Shown: positions 18,240-30,558, counted from the stretch's first letter. The stretch is DNA of 64,000 nt from an uncultured Paracoccaceae bacterium (GCA_947493335.1 CANLQO010000004.1:1-64000), one strand, 5' to 3'. Notes: generated from the sequence alone by a model not told the origin. Numbers and translations are program-made.

Positions 18240-21200
18240 CTATTCGTCGCGGCTTTCGGGGGTGTCGACGACCATCGTGTCGAATTCATCCCCGCCAACC
18301 ACATCGTTTGCCATCTCATCCGCCGAAGGTGCGGCAAGCGCTGCGGCCTGTTCGGCCTCTTCCCGGCGGGCTTCGATGACGACGTTGTCGCGGCTGGCCG
18401 CAATCTTGCGCACGTTGCTGGTCGCACCACCGGTCCCGGCGGGGATCAGACGGCCCACGATGACGTTCTCTTTCAGACCAACCAGCTTGTCCCGCTTGCC
18501 CTGCACCGAAGCCTCGGTCAGGACGCGCGTGGTTTCCTGGAACGACGCGGCAGAGATGAAGCTGCGGGTTTGCAGCGACGCTTTGGTGATACCCAACAGG
18601 ATTGGCTCACCCTGGGCCGGGCGATCACCGCGGGCCAGTGCCTTTTCGTTGGCTTCATCAAACTCGGCCTTATCGACGGTTTCGCCTTTCAGCAGAACCG
18701 TGTCACCGCTGTCCTGAATCTCCCACTTCTGGAGCATCTGGCGCACGATAACCTCGATGTGCTTGTCGTTGATCTTCACGCCCTGCAGACGATAGACGTC
18801 CTGCACTTCGTCGATCATGTAGTCCGCCAAGGCCTCGACCCCCATGACCGCAAGAATATCGTGCGGGGCTGGGTTGCCGTCCATGATGTAGTCACCCTTC
18901 TGGACAAAGTCGCCTTCGGCCACCGGGATGTGCTTGCCCTTGGGCACCATGTATTCGACCTTCACGTCGGAATCATCGGCGCTTTCAATCGCGATGCGGC
19001 GCTTGTTCTTGTAGTCCTTGCCAAAGCGCACGTAGCCATCAATCTCGGCGATGATTGCGTGATCCTTTGGACGGCGGGCTTCAAAAAGTTCGGCCACACG
19101 CGGCAGACCACCGGTGATGTCCTTGGTCTTGGCACCCTCGCGCGGAATACGTGCAACCACGTCACCGGCCTGGATGTCTTCACCGTCTTCGACCGACAGA
19201 ACAGCATCAACCGACATGGCATAGGACACGGGGTTGCCGTCGTCCTTCATCATCGGCTCACCATCGCTGCCCGCGATGATGATCTTGGGCGCCAGTTCGT
19301 TGCCCTTGGGTGCGGCACGCCAATCCGACACGATGCGCTGGGTCATGCCCGTTGCATCATCGGTGTCCTCACGCACGGCGATGCCGTTCACGAGGTCGAC
19401 GTATTTCACCTTACCGGCCTTTTCGGCGATGATCGGCAGCGTGAACGGATCCCATTCGAAAAGCTTGTCGCCACGGTGGATCTCTGCGCCTTCTTTCACG
19501 AAGACTTTGGAACCATAGCCCACCTTGTGGTTGGCACGCTCTTCACCGTTTTCGCCCACGATCGCGATGACCATGTTCCGGCCCATCACGACCTGCTCGC
19601 CAGCGGTGTTTTCCAGCAAGCTTGCGTTGCGGAATTCAACCTTACCGGGCTGGGATGCCTCAAGGAACGATTGCTGACCACCCTGGGCCACACCGCCGAT
19701 GTGGAATGTCCGCATCGTCAACTGTGTACCGGGTTCGCCGATGGATTGCGCCGCGATGATGCCGACAGCCTCGCCGATGTTCACACGGGTACCGCGGGCA
19801 AGGTCACGCCCGTAGCACATCGCACAAACGCCGTCTTCGGCCTCACAGGTCAGCGGGCTACGGATGCGCATCTTGGCGATGCCCGCCTGATCGATCAGAT
19901 CAGACTTGCGTTCGTCGATCAGCTCGCCCTGCTCTACCAGAACCTCATCCGTGCCGGGTTTCAGCACTTCTTCGGCGGCGACACGGCCCAGCACACGCTC
20001 GGCCAGTGAGGCGACAACCTCGCCGTCATTGACCGCAGCTTCTGCCGTGATGGCCATTTCGGTGCCGCAGTCCACTTCGCGCACGATGCAGTCCTGTGCC
20101 ACGTCGACCAGACGCCGTGTCAGATAGCCCGAGTTCGCGGTCTTCAACGCCGTGTCCGACAGGCCCTTGCGGGCACCGTGGGTGGAGTTGAAGTACTCAA
20201 GAACGGTCAGGCCTTCCTTAAAGTTCGAGATGATCGGCGTCTCGATGATCTCACCCGAAGGTTTCGCCATCAGGCCGCGCATCCCGCCCAGCTGCTTCAT
20301 CTGCGTGACAGAGCCACGCGCACCGGAGTGGGCCATCATGTAGACCGAGTTCGGTTCACCCTCTGCCCCGTCTTCCAACTTTGGCGTGGTCGAGATGGTG
20401 TTCATCATCGCGTCCGTCACCTTGTCGTTCGACTTTGACCAGGCATCGACAACTTTGTTGTACTTCTCGCCCTGTGTGATCAGGCCGTCCATGTACTGTT
20501 GTTCAAAGTCCTTCACCTGCTCGCGGGTCTCGTTGACAAGATCCCACTTGGTGTCAGGCACAACCATGTCGTCCTTGCCGAACGAAATGCCCGCCTTGAA
20601 CGCCTCGCGGAAGCCCATGGTCATGATCTGGTCACAGAAGATGACAGATTCTTTCTGACCGCAGTAGCGATAGACGGTGTCGATGACCTGCTGCACTTCT
20701 TTCTTGCGCAGCAGACGGTTCACAAGGCTGAACGGTGCCTTGGCATTCAGCGGCAGAAGCGCGCCCAGACGCAACCGGCCCGGCGTGGTTTCAAACCGAG
20801 TCATGACCTCATTGCCTTCTTCGTCGATCTGCACCATGCGCGCGGTGATCTTGGCGTGCAGATGCACCTCACCGGCGGTCAGGGCGTGCTCAACTTCTTC
20901 GATGTTGGCAAAGCTCATGCCTTCACCCTTCATGCCTTCGCGCATGATGGTGGTGTAGTAGAGGCCAAGGATCATATCCTGCGACGGCACGATGATCGGC
21001 GCGCCGTTGGCGGGCGACAGCACGTTGTTGGTCGACATCATCAGCACGCGGGCTTCAAGCTGTGCTTCCAGCGAGAGCGGGACGTGCACAGCCATCTGGT
21101 CACCGTCAAAGTCGGCGTTAAAGGCCGAACAGACCAGCGGGTGAAGCTGAATAGCCTTGCCTTCGATCAGCACCGGCTCAAACGCCTGAATGCCCAAACG

Positions 21201-22499
21201 GTGCAGCGTCGGCGCACGGTTCAGCATGACAGGGTGTTCGCGGATCACCTCATCAAGGATATCCCACACCTCGGGACGCTCTTTTTCGACCAGCTTTTTC
21301 GCTTGTTTGACGGTCGAGGACAGGCCCTTGGCTTCCAGACGCGAGTAGATGAACGGCTTGAACAGTTCGAGCGCCATCTTCTTGGGCAGACCACACTGGT
21401 GCAGTTTCAGTTCCGGACCGGTCACGATGACCGAACGGCCCGAGAAGTCGACCCGCTTACCCAAAAGGTTCTGACGGAAGCGACCCTGCTTGCCTTTCAG
21501 CATGTCGGAAAGCGATTTCAGCGGACGCTTGTTGGCACCCGTGATCACGCGGCCACGACGGCCGTTGTCGAATAGCGCATCGACGGATTCCTGCAGCATC
21601 CGCTTTTCGTTGCGGACGATGATGTCAGGCGCGCGCAGTTCAATTAGACGCTTCAGACGGTTGTTGCGGTTGATCACGCGGCGATAGAGATCGTTAAGGT
21701 CGGACGTCGCGAAACGGCCCCCATCCAGCGGCACCAGCGGGCGCAGTTCTGGCGGGATCACGGGCACGACGGTCATCACCATCCATTCCGGGCGGTTGCC
21801 GGATTCGATGAAATTCTCGACGATTTTCAAGCGCTTGATGATCTTCTTGGGCTTCAGCTCGCCAGTTGCCTCTTTCAGATCAGCACGCAGTTGCTCGGCC
21901 TCGGATTCAAGGTCGATCTGGCTCAGCATTTCGCGGATGGCTTCGGCGCCGATGTTGGCGGTGAAGGCGTCCATGCCATAGGTGTCCTGCGCGTCGAGGA
22001 ATTCCTCTTCGCTCATCAACTGGCCGTAGGTCAGGTCGGTCAGGCCCGGTTCGATCACCACGTAGTTTTCGAAATACAGGATCCGCTCCAGATCGCGCAG
22101 CGTCATGTCCAGCATCAGGCCGATGCGGGATGGCAGCGACTTGAGGAACCAGATGTGTGCAACAGGCGCGGCCAGTTCGATATGGCCCATCCGCTCGCGG
22201 CGGACCTTTTGCAGCGTGACTTCCACGCCGCATTTCTCGCAGACAACGCCGCGGTACTTCATGCGCTTATATTTGCCGCAGAGGCATTCGTAGTCCTTGA
22301 TCGGGCCAAAGATACGCGCGCAGAACAGACCGTCACGCTCGGGCTTGAACGTGCGGTAGTTGATGGTTTCGGGCTTCTTGATCTCACCAAAGGACCACGA
22401 GAGGATCCGTTCGGGAGAGGCCAGAGAGACCTTGATTTCGTCAAACGTTTTTGCCGGGGTGAGCGGGTTAAACGGGTTGTTTGTCAGTTCCTGGTTCAT
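18240..22499 (-). CDS. rpoC: DNA-directed RNA polymerase subunit beta'
   Basis: 1419 residues from the ATG at 22499 (AAGGA seven bases upstream); an in-frame TTG at 22505 is less likely. RpoC forms one jaw of RNA polymerase and holds the catalytic magnesium. The [12 protein letters not shown] motif with the three aspartates is intact, as are the N-terminal zinc-binding cysteines ([20 protein letters not shown]) and the second zinc site ([19 protein letters not shown]). It follows rpoB by 84 bases and ends at a bidirectional terminator. Confidence 0.98.
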   Translation of the reverse strand: MNQELTNNPFNPLTPAKTFDEIKVSLASPERILSWSFGEIKKPETINYRTFKPERDGLFCARIFGPIKDYECLCGKYKRMKYRGVVCEKCGVEVTLQKVRRERMGHIELAAPVAHIWFLKSLPSRIGLMLDMTLRDLERILYFENYVVIEPGLTDLTYGQLMSEEEFLDAQDTYGMDAFTANIGAEAIREMLSQIDLESEAEQLRADLKEATGELKPKKIIKRLKIVENFIESGNRPEWMVMTVVPVIPPELRPLVPLDGGRFATSDLNDLYRRVINRNNRLKRLIELRAPDIIVRNEKRMLQESVDALFDNGRRGRVITGANKRPLKSLSDMLKGKQGRFRQNLLGKRVDFSGRSVIVTGPELKLHQCGLPKKMALELFKPFIYSRLEAKGLSSTVKQAKKLVEKERPEVWDILDEVIREHPVMLNRAPTLHRLGIQAFEPVLIEGKAIQLHPLVCSAFNADFDGDQMAVHVPLSLEAQLEARVLMMSTNNVLSPANGAPIIVPSQDMILGLYYTTIMREGMKGEGMSFANIEEVEHALTAGEVHLHAKITARMVQIDEEGNEVMTRFETTPGRLRLGALLPLNAKAPFSLVNRLLRKKEVQQVIDTVYRYCGQKESVIFCDQIMTMGFREAFKAGISFGKDDMVVPDTKWDLVNETREQVKDFEQQYMDGLITQGEKYNKVVDAWSKSNDKVTDAMMNTISTTPKLEDGAEGEPNSVYMMAHSGARGSVTQMKQLGGMRGLMAKPSGEIIETPIISNFKEGLTVLEYFNSTHGARKGLSDTALKTANSGYLTRRLVDVAQDCIVREVDCGTEMAITAEAAVNDGEVVASLAERVLGRVAAEEVLKPGTDEVLVEQGELIDERKSDLIDQAGIAKMRIRSPLTCEAEDGVCAMCYGRDLARGTRVNIGEAVGIIAAQSIGEPGTQLTMRTFHIGGVAQGGQQSFLEASQPGKVEFRNASLLENTAGEQVVMGRNMVIAIVGENGEERANHKVGYGSKVFVKEGAEIHRGDKLFEWDPFTLPIIAEKAGKVKYVDLVNGIAVREDTDDATGMTQRIVSDWRAAPKGNELAPKIIIAGSDGEPMMKDDGNPVSYAMSVDAVLSVEDGEDIQAGDVVARIPREGAKTKDITGGLPRVAELFEARRPKDHAIIAEIDGYVRFGKDYKNKRRIAIESADDSDVKVEYMVPKGKHIPVAEGDFVQKGDYIMDGNPAPHDILAVMGVEALADYMIDEVQDVYRLQGVKINDKHIEVIVRQMLQKWEIQDSGDTVLLKGETVDKAEFDEANEKALARGDRPAQGEPILLGITKASLQTRSFISAASFQETTRVLTEASVQGKRDKLVGLKENVIVGRLIPAGTGGATSNVRKIAASRDNVVIEARREEAEQAAALAAPSADEMANDVVGGDEFDTMVVDTPESRDE

Positions 22500-22583
22500 C
22501 TTCAATTCCTTGAATTACGGTGCATCGGGTGGAGGTGCCGCAATCTTTGAAAGATTGCGGCCCGGAAACTTTGGAAGTTTCCG

Positions 22584-25500
22584 TTACTCGCCATCCTCCG
22601 CATCCAGGAGTTCCATGTTGAGGCCGAGGCCCCGGACTTCTTTCACAAGCACGTTGAACGATTCAGGCACACCGGCCTCGAAGTTGTCCTCGCCCTTGAC
22701 GATGCTTTCGTAAACCTTGGTCCGGCCTGCCACATCGTCCGACTTGACGGTGAGCATTTCCTGCAAGGTGTAAGCCGCGCCATAAGCTTCCAGTGCCCAG
22801 ACTTCCATTTCCCCGAAACGCTGGCCGCCGAACTGGGCTTTACCACCCAGAGGCTGTTGCGTGACAAGGCTGTAAGGCCCGGTGGAACGTGCGTGGATCT
22901 TGTCGTCGACCAGGTGGTGCAGTTTCAGCAGGTACTTCACACCCACCGTCACCGGACGGCTGAACTGTTCACCGGTCCGACCGTCGAACAGGATCGACTG
23001 ACCCGAGGTTGAGAACCCGGCACGCACCAGCGCGTCGTTCACGTCACCCTCTTTGGCACCGTCAAAGACCGGCGTCGCAATCGGCACGCCGCGTGTGACG
23101 TTGCCTGCGGCTTCGACCAGATGATCTTCGTCCATGCCTTCCAGACCTTCGGAATAGACATCGTCGCCATAGGCGATCTTCATCGCCTCGCGCACCGGTG
23201 TCAGATCGCCAGAGCGGCGGTATTCACCCAGCGCTTCGTCGATCTCCAGACCCAGACCGCGTGCGGCCCAGCCCATGTGGGTTTCCAAAATCTGGCCAAC
23301 GTTCATGCGTGACGGCACGCCCAGCGGGTTCAGACAGAAGTCAACCGGCGTACCATCGGCAAGGAACGGCATGTCTTCCATCGGCACAACCTTGGAAATG
23401 ACACCCTTGTTGCCGTGACGACCGGCCATCTTGTCGCCGGGCTGCAGCTTGCGCTTCACAGCCACGAAGACCTTGACCATCTTCATCACGCCCGGGGGCA
23501 GATCATCGCCGCGGCGGACCTTTTCGACCTTGTCCTCGAAACGGGCATCCAGCGTGCGCTTTTGCGCCTCGTACTGCTCGTTCAGGGCCTCAACGATTTG
23601 CGCGTCAGCCTCGTCCTTGAGCGCCAACTGCCACCACTGGCCCTTGGACAGTTCTTCCAGCACCTCTTCGGTGATGGTCGAATTGGCCTTGAAGCCTTTG
23701 GGGCCTTTCACAGCCGTTTTGCCAAGGATCATGCCCTTCAGACGGGCATAGATGTTCCGATCCAGGATCACCAACTCGTCGTCACGGTCACGGGCAAGGC
23801 GTTCGACCTCTTCCCGCTCGATCTGCAGCGCACGTTCGTCTTTTTCGACGCCGTGGCGGTTGAACACGCGCACCTCAACGATCGTGCCAAAGTCACCCGG
23901 CGGCAGGCGCAGGGATGTGTCACGCACGTCCGAGGCTTTTTCACCAAAGATGGCGCGCAGAAGCTTTTCTTCCGGCGTCATCGGGCTTTCGCCCTTGGGT
24001 GTGATCTTGCCGACAAGGATATCCGCTGGGCCAACTTCGGCACCGATGTAGACGATGCCAGCCTCGTCGAGGTTGCGCAGGGCTTCCTCGCCGACGTTGG
24101 GGATGTCGCGGGTGATTTCCTCTGGCCCCAGCTTGGTGTCGCGGGCGGCGACTTCAAACTCCTCGATATGGATCGAGGTAAAGACGTCGTCGCGCACGAT
24201 ACGCTCGGAGATCAGGATCGAGTCCTCGTAGTTGTAGCCGTTCCAAGGCATGAACGCGACGACCACGTTCTTGCCCAGCGCCAGTTCACCCATATCGGTG
24301 GATGGGCCATCGGCAATCACTTCGCCCTTCTGGACGGTGTCGCCCACCTTCACCAGCGGACGCTGGTTGATGCAGGTGTTCTGGTTGGAACGCTGGAACT
24401 TGCGCATGCGGTAAATGTCAACGCCGGGGTCGCCGACCTCAAGATCAGCCGTGGCGCGCACAACGATACGCGACGCATCGACCTGGTCGATGATACCGGC
24501 GCGTTTCGCCATGATCGCAGCACCTGAATCGCGGGCCACGACCTCTTCGATGCCTGTCCCAACCAGCGGCGCCTCTGCCTGCAGAAGCGGCACAGCCTGA
24601 CGCTGCATGTTGGACCCCATCAGCGCGCGGTTAGCGTCGTCGTTTTCCAGGAACGGAATGAGCGATGCAGCCACCGAGACAAGCTGTTTCGGCGAGACGT
24701 CGATCAGATCAACCGTATCGCGCGAGGCCAGCGTGTAGTCGCCGTTCATCCGGGTGGAGACCAGTTCGTTCTTGAACGATCCGTTTTCATCCAGGTTCGC
24801 GTTCGCCTGCGCCACGGTGTGACGCATTTCCTCGGTCGCGGACATATAGCTGACTTCGTCCGTCACAGTGCCGTTTTCGACCTTGCGATACGGCGTTTCG
24901 ATAAAGCCGTATTTGTTCACGCGGGCGAATGTCGCGAGGCTGTTGATCAGACCGATGTTCGGCCCTTCCGGCGTTTCAATCGGACACATCCGGCCATAGT
25001 GGGTCGGGTGAACGTCGCGCACCTCAAAGCCTGCGCGCTCGCGGGTCAGACCGCCCGGCCCAAGGGCCGACAGGCGACGCTTGTGCGTGACTTCCGACAG
25101 CGGGTTGGTCTGGTCCATGAACTGGCTGAGCTGCGAAGACCCAAAGAATTCACGCACGGCCGCCGCAGCAGGCTTGGCGTTGATCAGGTCCTGCGGCATC
25201 ACGGTGTCGATCTCGACCGAAGACATACGCTCTTTAATCGCGCGCTCCATGCGCAACAGACCAACGCGGTACTGGTTTTCCATCAGCTCGCCGACAGAAC
25301 GGACACGGCGGTTGCCGAGGTGGTCGATGTCATCCACATCGCCCTTGCCGTCACGCAGTTCCACCAGTGCCTTGATGCAGGCGACGATGTCTTCCTTGCG
25401 CAGGGTGCGCATGGTGTCCTCGGCATCCAAGTCAAGACGCATGTTCATTTTGACCCGGCCAACAGCCGACAGGTCATAACGCTCTGAATCGAAGAACAGC

Positions 25501-26723
25501 GTGTCAAAGAGCGCCGATGCTGCATCGACGGTGGGCGGCTCGCCCGGGCGCATGACGCGGTAAATATCCATGAGCGCGGTTTCGCGGTTCATGTTCTTGT
25601 CCGACGCCATCGTGTTGCGCATGTAGGCGCCGACATTGACGTTATCGATATCCAGCACGGGGATCGTCTTGATACCCGCGTCGACGAGTTCTTTCAGCGT
25701 ACCGCCGATGACTTCGCCGTCCTTGTCCATCTCCAGCGTCAGCTCATCACCGGCTTCGACGTAAATCGCACCGTTTTCTTCGTTGATGATGTCGCGGGCC
25801 GCGAACTTGCCGACGATGGCATTATAATCGACCAGCAGGTCGGTGACCTTGCCTTCGTCGATCAGCTTCTTGACCGAACGCGGCGTGACCTTTTCACCAG
25901 CTTTTGCAATCACTTCACCGGTCTTGGCATCCACAAGGTCCATCGCAGGACGTGTGCCGCGCACGCGCTCTGGGAAGAACTTGGTTGTCCAGGCCTTGCC
26001 CTTTTTGTCCAGCGTATAATCGACGGTGTCATAATAGGCATCCATGATGCCTTCCTGATCAAGGCCCAGCGCATAAAGCAGGGTCGTTACAGGCAGCTTG
26101 CGGCGGCGGTCGATCCGCGCAAACACAAGGTCTTTGGCGTCGAATTCAAAGTCGAGCCAGGAGCCGCGGTATGGAATGATCCGGCACGCAAACAAAAGCT
26201 TGCCCGAGGAATGGGTCTTGCCCTTGTCGTGGTCAAAGAACACGCCGGGCGAGCGGTGCATCTGAGACACGATCACACGCTCGGTGCCGTTCACAATAAA
26301 GGTGCCGTTTGGCGTCATCAGGGGCATGTCGCCCATGAATACGTCCTGTTCCTTGATGTCCTTCACCGACTTTGCACCTGTGTCTTCGTCCACATCAAAG
26401 ACGATCAGGCGCAGCGTGACCTTCAGCGGGGCGCTGTAAGTCATGTCGCGTTGCTGACATTCCTCAACATCATACTTCGGCTTTTCAAGTTCGTATTTCA
26501 CGAACTCCAGCACAGCGGTTTCGTTGAAGTCTTTGATCGGGAAAACCGACTGAAAGACGCCCTTGATCCCTTCGCCGTCAAGTGGCGTGTCGCTGTCGCC
26601 AGAGCGCAGGAACAGATCGTAGGAAGATTTTTGAACCTCAATTAGGTTCGGCATTTCAAGGACTTCGCGGATTTTGCCGTAGTACTTACGCAGGCGCTTC
26701 TGACCGAGGAACGATTGAGCCAA
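22584..26723 (-). CDS. rpoB: DNA-directed RNA polymerase subunit beta
   Basis: 1379 residues, normal for alphaproteobacteria. RpoB forms the other half of the active-site cleft. The rifampicin-binding cluster ([20 protein letters not shown], then [11 protein letters not shown]) has the sensitive-type residues. The C-terminal [20 protein letters not shown] block is intact. It lies 488 bases downstream of rplL, beyond a terminator, so it needs its own promoter or substantial read-through. Confidence 0.98.
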   Translation of the reverse strand: MAQSFLGQKRLRKYYGKIREVLEMPNLIEVQKSSYDLFLRSGDSDTPLDGEGIKGVFQSVFPIKDFNETAVLEFVKYELEKPKYDVEECQQRDMTYSAPLKVTLRLIVFDVDEDTGAKSVKDIKEQDVFMGDMPLMTPNGTFIVNGTERVIVSQMHRSPGVFFDHDKGKTHSSGKLLFACRIIPYRGSWLDFEFDAKDLVFARIDRRRKLPVTTLLYALGLDQEGIMDAYYDTVDYTLDKKGKAWTTKFFPERVRGTRPAMDLVDAKTGEVIAKAGEKVTPRSVKKLIDEGKVTDLLVDYNAIVGKFAARDIINEENGAIYVEAGDELTLEMDKDGEVIGGTLKELVDAGIKTIPVLDIDNVNVGAYMRNTMASDKNMNRETALMDIYRVMRPGEPPTVDAASALFDTLFFDSERYDLSAVGRVKMNMRLDLDAEDTMRTLRKEDIVACIKALVELRDGKGDVDDIDHLGNRRVRSVGELMENQYRVGLLRMERAIKERMSSVEIDTVMPQDLINAKPAAAAVREFFGSSQLSQFMDQTNPLSEVTHKRRLSALGPGGLTRERAGFEVRDVHPTHYGRMCPIETPEGPNIGLINSLATFARVNKYGFIETPYRKVENGTVTDEVSYMSATEEMRHTVAQANANLDENGSFKNELVSTRMNGDYTLASRDTVDLIDVSPKQLVSVAASLIPFLENDDANRALMGSNMQRQAVPLLQAEAPLVGTGIEEVVARDSGAAIMAKRAGIIDQVDASRIVVRATADLEVGDPGVDIYRMRKFQRSNQNTCINQRPLVKVGDTVQKGEVIADGPSTDMGELALGKNVVVAFMPWNGYNYEDSILISERIVRDDVFTSIHIEEFEVAARDTKLGPEEITRDIPNVGEEALRNLDEAGIVYIGAEVGPADILVGKITPKGESPMTPEEKLLRAIFGEKASDVRDTSLRLPPGDFGTIVEVRVFNRHGVEKDERALQIEREEVERLARDRDDELVILDRNIYARLKGMILGKTAVKGPKGFKANSTITEEVLEELSKGQWWQLALKDEADAQIVEALNEQYEAQKRTLDARFEDKVEKVRRGDDLPPGVMKMVKVFVAVKRKLQPGDKMAGRHGNKGVISKVVPMEDMPFLADGTPVDFCLNPLGVPSRMNVGQILETHMGWAARGLGLEIDEALGEYRRSGDLTPVREAMKIAYGDDVYSEGLEGMDEDHLVEAAGNVTRGVPIATPVFDGAKEGDVNDALVRAGFSTSGQSILFDGRTGEQFSRPVTVGVKYLLKLHHLVDDKIHARSTGPYSLVTQQPLGGKAQFGGQRFGEMEVWALEAYGAAYTLQEMLTVKSDDVAGRTKVYESIVKGEDNFEAGVPESFNVLVKEVRGLGLNMELLDAEDGE

Positions 26724-27155
26724 AGCTATGTCTCCATAATGTCAGAACGCGCCTTGGGCTGGGAACCAAAAGCGCGTCCGATTGCGGTAGCGTCGTTTCC
26801 ATTCCTGAGATGTGCCCAAACACCTCGCTCGAAACGACTAACTTACCTGTCAAAACGCGCGATTCGGCGCTTTGAAAGACAAGTTTTTAAGGGTTTTTCT
26901 GGTTTTTGCGATGCCACGCTTGCAAGACGAACCGCCCAATTAGTTCGGAATCGGTAAAAGTTCAAGGGCTCTGGGCGAAAACGTGGTGGAAAACTCAAGG
27001 GCGCAATTCGCCGGGCCCGCTGGCGCGACCCGCACCGGGTGCAAATCCGCCCCCACAATCCGTTTATATTTCATGACGCCAGAGTGCGATTTTGCTTTCA
27101 AACGAAGAATCCGTTCTTTTCGCGGGCGAAAATGGCCGGGCTTGCGCTTTCGCAC
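26724..27155 (-). other. Long rpoB leader region, no gene
   Basis: 432 bases between the rplJL terminator and the rpoB start. I see no convincing coding frame. A TTGACA is present on the minus strand near 26850 but lacks a good -10 box at the right distance, so no promoter is assigned. The region may hold the rpoBC promoter and an untranslated leader. Confidence 0.5.
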
Positions 27156-27187
27156 AAAAAAGCCGGGCTGCAATGCTGCAACCCGGC
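27156..27187 (-). terminator. Terminator after rplL
   Basis: On the minus strand an 11-base-pair stem (27177-27187 with 27162-27172, one G-U pair, 4-base loop) is followed by six Ts (27156-27161). It starts 25 bases after the rplL stop codon and separates rplJL from rpoBC. Confidence 0.85.
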
Positions 27188-27211
27188 CTCTTTTGATCAA
27201 TGCGATCTGGC

Positions 27212-27589
27212 TTAGGCCAGCTCGACCTCGGCGCCAGCTGCTTCCAGCTTGCCTTTGATGTCTTCGGCTTCTGCCTTGTCGACACCTTCTTTGATCTTGC
27301 CGCCAGCTTCGACGAGGTCTTTGGCTTCTTTCAGGCCAAGACCTGTGATGCCGCGGACTTCTTTGATGACGTTGATTTTCTGAGCGCCGGCGTTCTTCAG
27401 AACGACGTCGAATTCAGTTTTCTCAGCGGCAGCATCGCCACCAGCGTCGCCACCAGTGCTTGCCATCATGACAGCGCCGCCAGCTGCGGGCTCGATGCCA
27501 TACTCGTCCTTGAGGATGGTTTTCAGTTCTTGTGCTTCGAGAAGGGTCAGACCAACAATCTCTTCCGCCAGTTTTTTCAGATCAGCCAT
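27212..27589 (-). CDS. rplL: 50S ribosomal protein L7/L12
   Basis: 125 residues. L7/L12 forms the flexible ribosomal stalk that recruits translation GTPases. The N-terminal dimerisation domain ([20 protein letters not shown]) is followed by an alanine/glycine-rich hinge at about 35-55. The C-terminal domain reads [30 protein letters not shown]. It follows rplJ by 68 bases and ends at a strong terminator, so rplJL is a two-gene unit here. Confidence 0.98.
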   Translation of the reverse strand: MADLKKLAEEIVGLTLLEAQELKTILKDEYGIEPAAGGAVMMASTGGDAGGDAAAEKTEFDVVLKNAGAQKINVIKEVRGITGLGLKEAKDLVEAGGKIKEGVDKAEAEDIKGKLEAAGAEVELA

Positions 27590-27657
27590 TTGCTTTTTCC
27601 GTTTCTAAAAGGTGTGTTCTAACGTCAGGGCGGATGCCCCAAGGTGTGTCAGGTGCT

Positions 27658-28170
27658 TTATGCAGCTTTCTCTTCGATGGTCGAAAGAATGCTCGCGATG
27701 TTCGAGGCAGGCGCGCCAATGGCCCCGGCGATGTTGGAAGCAGGTGCACCGATGCAACCCACGATGGAGGCGATAAGCTCCTCGCGGCTTGGCATACCGG
27801 CAACCGATTTCACACCAGCAGGATCAAGTGCCGTATCACCCATTGCACCACCCAGAACGACGAGTTTTTCGTTGTCCTTGGCGTACTTATCCACGACCTT
27901 GGCAGCTGCCACGGGGTCTTCGGAATAGGCGAGTACGGTCATGCCGCCCAGGTACTCGGAAATGCTTTCGCAGGGTTTTCCGGCCAGGGCGATCTTGGCG
28001 AGCTTGTTCTTGGCAACGCGCACGGACCCGCCCGCTTCACGCATTTGCGCGCGCAGGTCCTGCATTTCAGCAACTGTCATGCCTTCGTAGTGGGCAACCA
28101 CTACGACGCCAGAGCTTTCAAAGATTTGGCCGAGTTCGTCGACCAGTTTCTCTTTCTGGGCTCTATCCAC
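27658..28170 (-). CDS. rplJ: 50S ribosomal protein L10
   Basis: 170 residues from a GTG at 28170 ([20 protein letters not shown]), a start typical for alphaproteobacterial L10. L10 anchors the L7/L12 stalk to 23S rRNA and, in complex with L12, represses its own translation. The leader upstream is long and structured, which fits that control. The gene order rplJ-rplL is normal, but rplK-rplA, usually adjacent, lie about 4 kb away beyond an inserted locus. Confidence 0.97.
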   Translation of the reverse strand: MDRAQKEKLVDELGQIFESSGVVVVAHYEGMTVAEMQDLRAQMREAGGSVRVAKNKLAKIALAGKPCESISEYLGGMTVLAYSEDPVAAAKVVDKYAKDNEKLVVLGGAMGDTALDPAGVKSVAGMPSREELIASIVGCIGAPASNIAGAIGAPASNIASILSTIEEKAA

Positions 28171-28330
28171 AGTTTCACTCCAATTCTGGAGGGTTTCCCC
28201 TCCGGCTCTACGTTTGCCGCACGGACGGATCCGCGCGACGGGATGTCCACTTATGAACGGGGTAGCGCCAGAGTGATCCCGCGGAGAACCGCCAGGTATC
28301 TGGTCTTTCCCGTCTCAGGCAGGATTTATG
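28171..28330 (-). promoter_or_regulatory. Probable L10 leader (autoregulatory mRNA leader)
   Basis: The leader just before rplJ contains a hairpin GGAGGG-GAAA-CCCTCC (28188-28203, GNRA loop) close to the start codon. Further upstream, around 28300-28325, the minus strand reads CCTGCCTGAGACGGGAAAG and ACCAG, a purine-rich bulge pattern like the L10-L12 binding site of other rplJ leaders. The assignment rests on position and these motifs, not on a covariance search. Confidence 0.55.
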
Positions 28331-28401
28331 AGCTATCGCTCACCCACCGTCTTGGACGAATACCGGCGCGTCACGAATCGCGGCGCGGTCGGTACCGGGG
28401 C

Positions 28402-28430
28402 GTATAGGACAGCATGCGCCCTTTGGGAAG
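28402..28430 (-). promoter_or_regulatory. Candidate rplJ promoter
   Basis: On the minus strand CTTCCC (28425-28430) and CTATAC (28402-28407) are 17 bases apart, close to the alphaproteobacterial form CTTGAC-N17-CTATAT. The CTATACG box equals that of the str promoter. The start would lie near 28395, giving a leader of about 225 bases before rplJ. Confidence 0.5.
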
Positions 28431-28482
28431 GGGGTTTGCCGGATGGCATCCGAAAGAGGATGGGGCAGCGACACCCGCGAAG

Positions 28483-28536
28483 TTTACAGATTTGTAAGCG
28501 GCACGTCAGGGCGGTGCCATGTCCGGTCTCTATCTG
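28483..28536 (+). promoter_or_regulatory. Operator/promoter module 1 of the OmpR-type regulator
   Basis: TTTACAGATTTGTAAG (28483-28498) contains the inverted repeat TTACA-N4-TGTAA. A -10-like TATCTG (28531-28536) begins exactly 33 bases after the operator ends. The start codon of the flavocytochrome gene is 68 bases after the operator. The same arrangement, including a shared CGTCAGG between the two elements, recurs at 31847-31900. Binding by the regulator encoded in the same operon is inference. Confidence 0.65.
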
Positions 28537-28565
28537 ATCCTTGATCCCAAAGGGGCGAAAAAGAG

Positions 28566-29900
28566 ATGACCCGGAAATCCACTTTGCTTGCAGCTGCATT
28601 TGTCCTTGCCCACATCGCATTTGTTGCAGCCTTTGTCCCCCTTGCCAGCGCGGCATCGGTCACACTTGGCTTATTGGCCATGACGTCCATGGCGTTGTGT
28701 CTTGTACTTGCCGCGCGGTGGCGCCTGGTCGATGTTCTTTTGGGCGGTCCGGACAAATCCTATCACCTGCACAAGTGGCTGGGCTTTTTTGCGCTTGCCG
28801 GCACTTTGGGCCATTGGGCCATCGCATCGGACCTTGGGGCCGGTGTCGTGCCAATGCTAACGGACAGTGCAGAGGAGGTCGGGACGTTGGCCGCCACGGG
28901 TCTGATCATCATGAGCGCCGCGGCCATGGTTCGTGCCATCCCATACCACCTGTGGAAGGTCAGCCACATGTTGATGGGACCGGTCTTTGCCATCGCGGCG
29001 TTTCATGCAGTTTTCGTCTCTGACCCCAATGCCATTGGGACCGCCCCTTGGACGTTTCTGGCAGGGGTGTCCGGGATCGGACTGGTTGCCTGGCTACGAA
29101 CCATAATGCGCTCTTTGGCGTCAGATCGACTGGTCAAGGTCAAAAGCGTGACACCGTTTGAAGGCGGCGTCGATGTGACGGTGCATTCGGATCAGGATCT
29201 GGACCCTTTCCGCCCCGGCCAGTTTGCCAACCTCGGGCTGGACGGTGACCGGTCCGAAGCGCATCCCTTCTCCATCGCTGGCGGCAGCGCGCGAGAGCGC
29301 CGGTTTATTATCAGTGCTGCCGGTGACTGGACACGGAATTTCGCAAAGTCCGTGCGCCCCGGCGACAGGCTCCGTCTGGGTCAGCCCGAAGGGCGTTTTC
29401 TGCCACAGGTCGGTCCACGCCGGACCGAACAGCTTTGGGTTGCTGGCGGCGTCGGTATCACGCCGTTTCTGGCAGCGTTGGAACGGATGGAACCGGACAC
29501 AGGTCCCACGGTCACGTTGATCTATTGCATCCGGTCAAAGCCATCCGCTGGCGCGCTTGACGATGTGCTGCACCACGCAAACCGTTTGCCGCAGGTCAGG
29601 TTGATCGTCGTGAACAGTCAATTGGGCGCGCGGCTGACCCAGCAACACCTTACCGCGGTCATGCGGGATATGGCTGCGGATGCCCAAGCCTATCTGTGCG
29701 GACCAGAAGGCTTGAAGAACCTTGTGACAAGCTGCTGGCGCAACGCGGGCATGCGCGGCCGCATTCACGGTGAACGCTTTGATTTTCGCGGTGCTTATTC
29801 ATTGACCGAACTGCTTTCGCTCGGCAAACCTGTTTCGAATATGACGCGCCGTCTGGCGGTCCGCGCGAAAGGAAGGGCCGATGCGGCTTCTGGTACTTGA
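28566..29900 (+). CDS. Ferric-reductase-like transmembrane flavocytochrome
   Basis: 444 residues. Six hydrophobic helices fill about residues 5-190. Histidines at 69, 83, 134 and 147 sit where haem ligands lie in ferric reductase/NOX-type domains. The C-terminal part is a ferredoxin-NADP reductase-like module: FAD site PFRPGQF and HPFSIAG, NAD(P) site GGVGITPFL and LCGPEGL. It would pass electrons from NAD(P)H through FAD and haem across the membrane. The acceptor is unknown (iron, copper or oxygen are possible). Its 3' end overlaps the response regulator gene by 20 bases. Confidence 0.85.
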   Translation: MTRKSTLLAAAFVLAHIAFVAAFVPLASAASVTLGLLAMTSMALCLVLAARWRLVDVLLGGPDKSYHLHKWLGFFALAGTLGHWAIASDLGAGVVPMLTDSAEEVGTLAATGLIIMSAAAMVRAIPYHLWKVSHMLMGPVFAIAAFHAVFVSDPNAIGTAPWTFLAGVSGIGLVAWLRTIMRSLASDRLVKVKSVTPFEGGVDVTVHSDQDLDPFRPGQFANLGLDGDRSEAHPFSIAGGSARERRFIISAAGDWTRNFAKSVRPGDRLRLGQPEGRFLPQVGPRRTEQLWVAGGVGITPFLAALERMEPDTGPTVTLIYCIRSKPSAGALDDVLHHANRLPQVRLIVVNSQLGARLTQQHLTAVMRDMAADAQAYLCGPEGLKNLVTSCWRNAGMRGRIHGERFDFRGAYSLTELLSLGKPVSNMTRRLAVRAKGRADAASGT

Positions 29901-30558
29901 AGATGACCCCACCCTTGGGCCCTGGATCGAACGTGGGCTGACCGAGGCGGGGCATGTGGTCGATCTGTTTGGCGACGGCAAGGACGCGCTGATCGCGGCA
30001 ATGGCACAGGACTACGACGTGCTTGTACTGGACCGGATGGTCCCCGGGTTGGATGGTCTGGCGGTGCTGAAATCCCTGCGTCAGGCCAAGATCACCGCCC
30101 CGGCCATCTTTCTGACCGCGTTGGACGAAGTCGAAGACCGGGTCGAAGGGTTGCGCGCCGGGGGCGACGACTACCTCGCCAAGCCCTTTGCCTTTTCGGA
30201 ACTGCTTGCCCGGATTGAGGTGCTGGTCCGCAGACAGGGCACGACTGAAGAGCAATCCTCAAAATTGAGCGCCGGAGACATTGTGATTGACCTGCACAAG
30301 CGTTCAGTCACCCGGCAGGGTCAGGCCATTGACCTCAACCCAAAAGAGTTCCTGTTGCTGGAAGTGTTTGTCCGTTCGAAGGGCCGCGTGCAGACCCGGA
30401 CGATGTTGCTGGAACGGGTGTGGGACATGCATTTTGACCCGACAACAAGTGTAGTTGAGACCCATATCAGCCGGTTGCGCGGGAAAATCGAAAAGCCCTT
30501 TGGTGATACGCTGATCCGTACAATCCGGGGTGCTGGTTATGTTTTTGAACCGGCTTAG
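29881..30558 (+). CDS. OmpR/PhoB-family response regulator
   Basis: 225 residues. The receiver domain has EDD at 7-9, phosphoacceptor Asp51 (DVLVLDRMVPG) and the Lys of YLAKPFAF. A winged-helix DNA-binding domain spans about 130-222 (LNPKEFLLLEVFVRSKGRV, VVETHISRLRGKIEKPF, IRTIRGAGYVFE). It resembles the QseB/PmrA/TctD group. It overlaps the gene before it by 20 bases and the kinase gene after it by about 20. It probably binds the two TTACA-N4-TGTAA operators in this locus. Confidence 0.93.
   Translation: MRLLVLEDDPTLGPWIERGLTEAGHVVDLFGDGKDALIAAMAQDYDVLVLDRMVPGLDGLAVLKSLRQAKITAPAIFLTALDEVEDRVEGLRAGGDDYLAKPFAFSELLARIEVLVRRQGTTEEQSSKLSAGDIVIDLHKRSVTRQGQAIDLNPKEFLLLEVFVRSKGRVQTRTMLLERVWDMHFDPTTSVVETHISRLRGKIEKPFGDTLIRTIRGAGYVFEPA

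Noticed and set aside
18156-20009. 617-codon open frame on the plus strand opposite rpoC
   Set aside because: Antisense shadow of rpoC with no family resemblance and no ribosome site.
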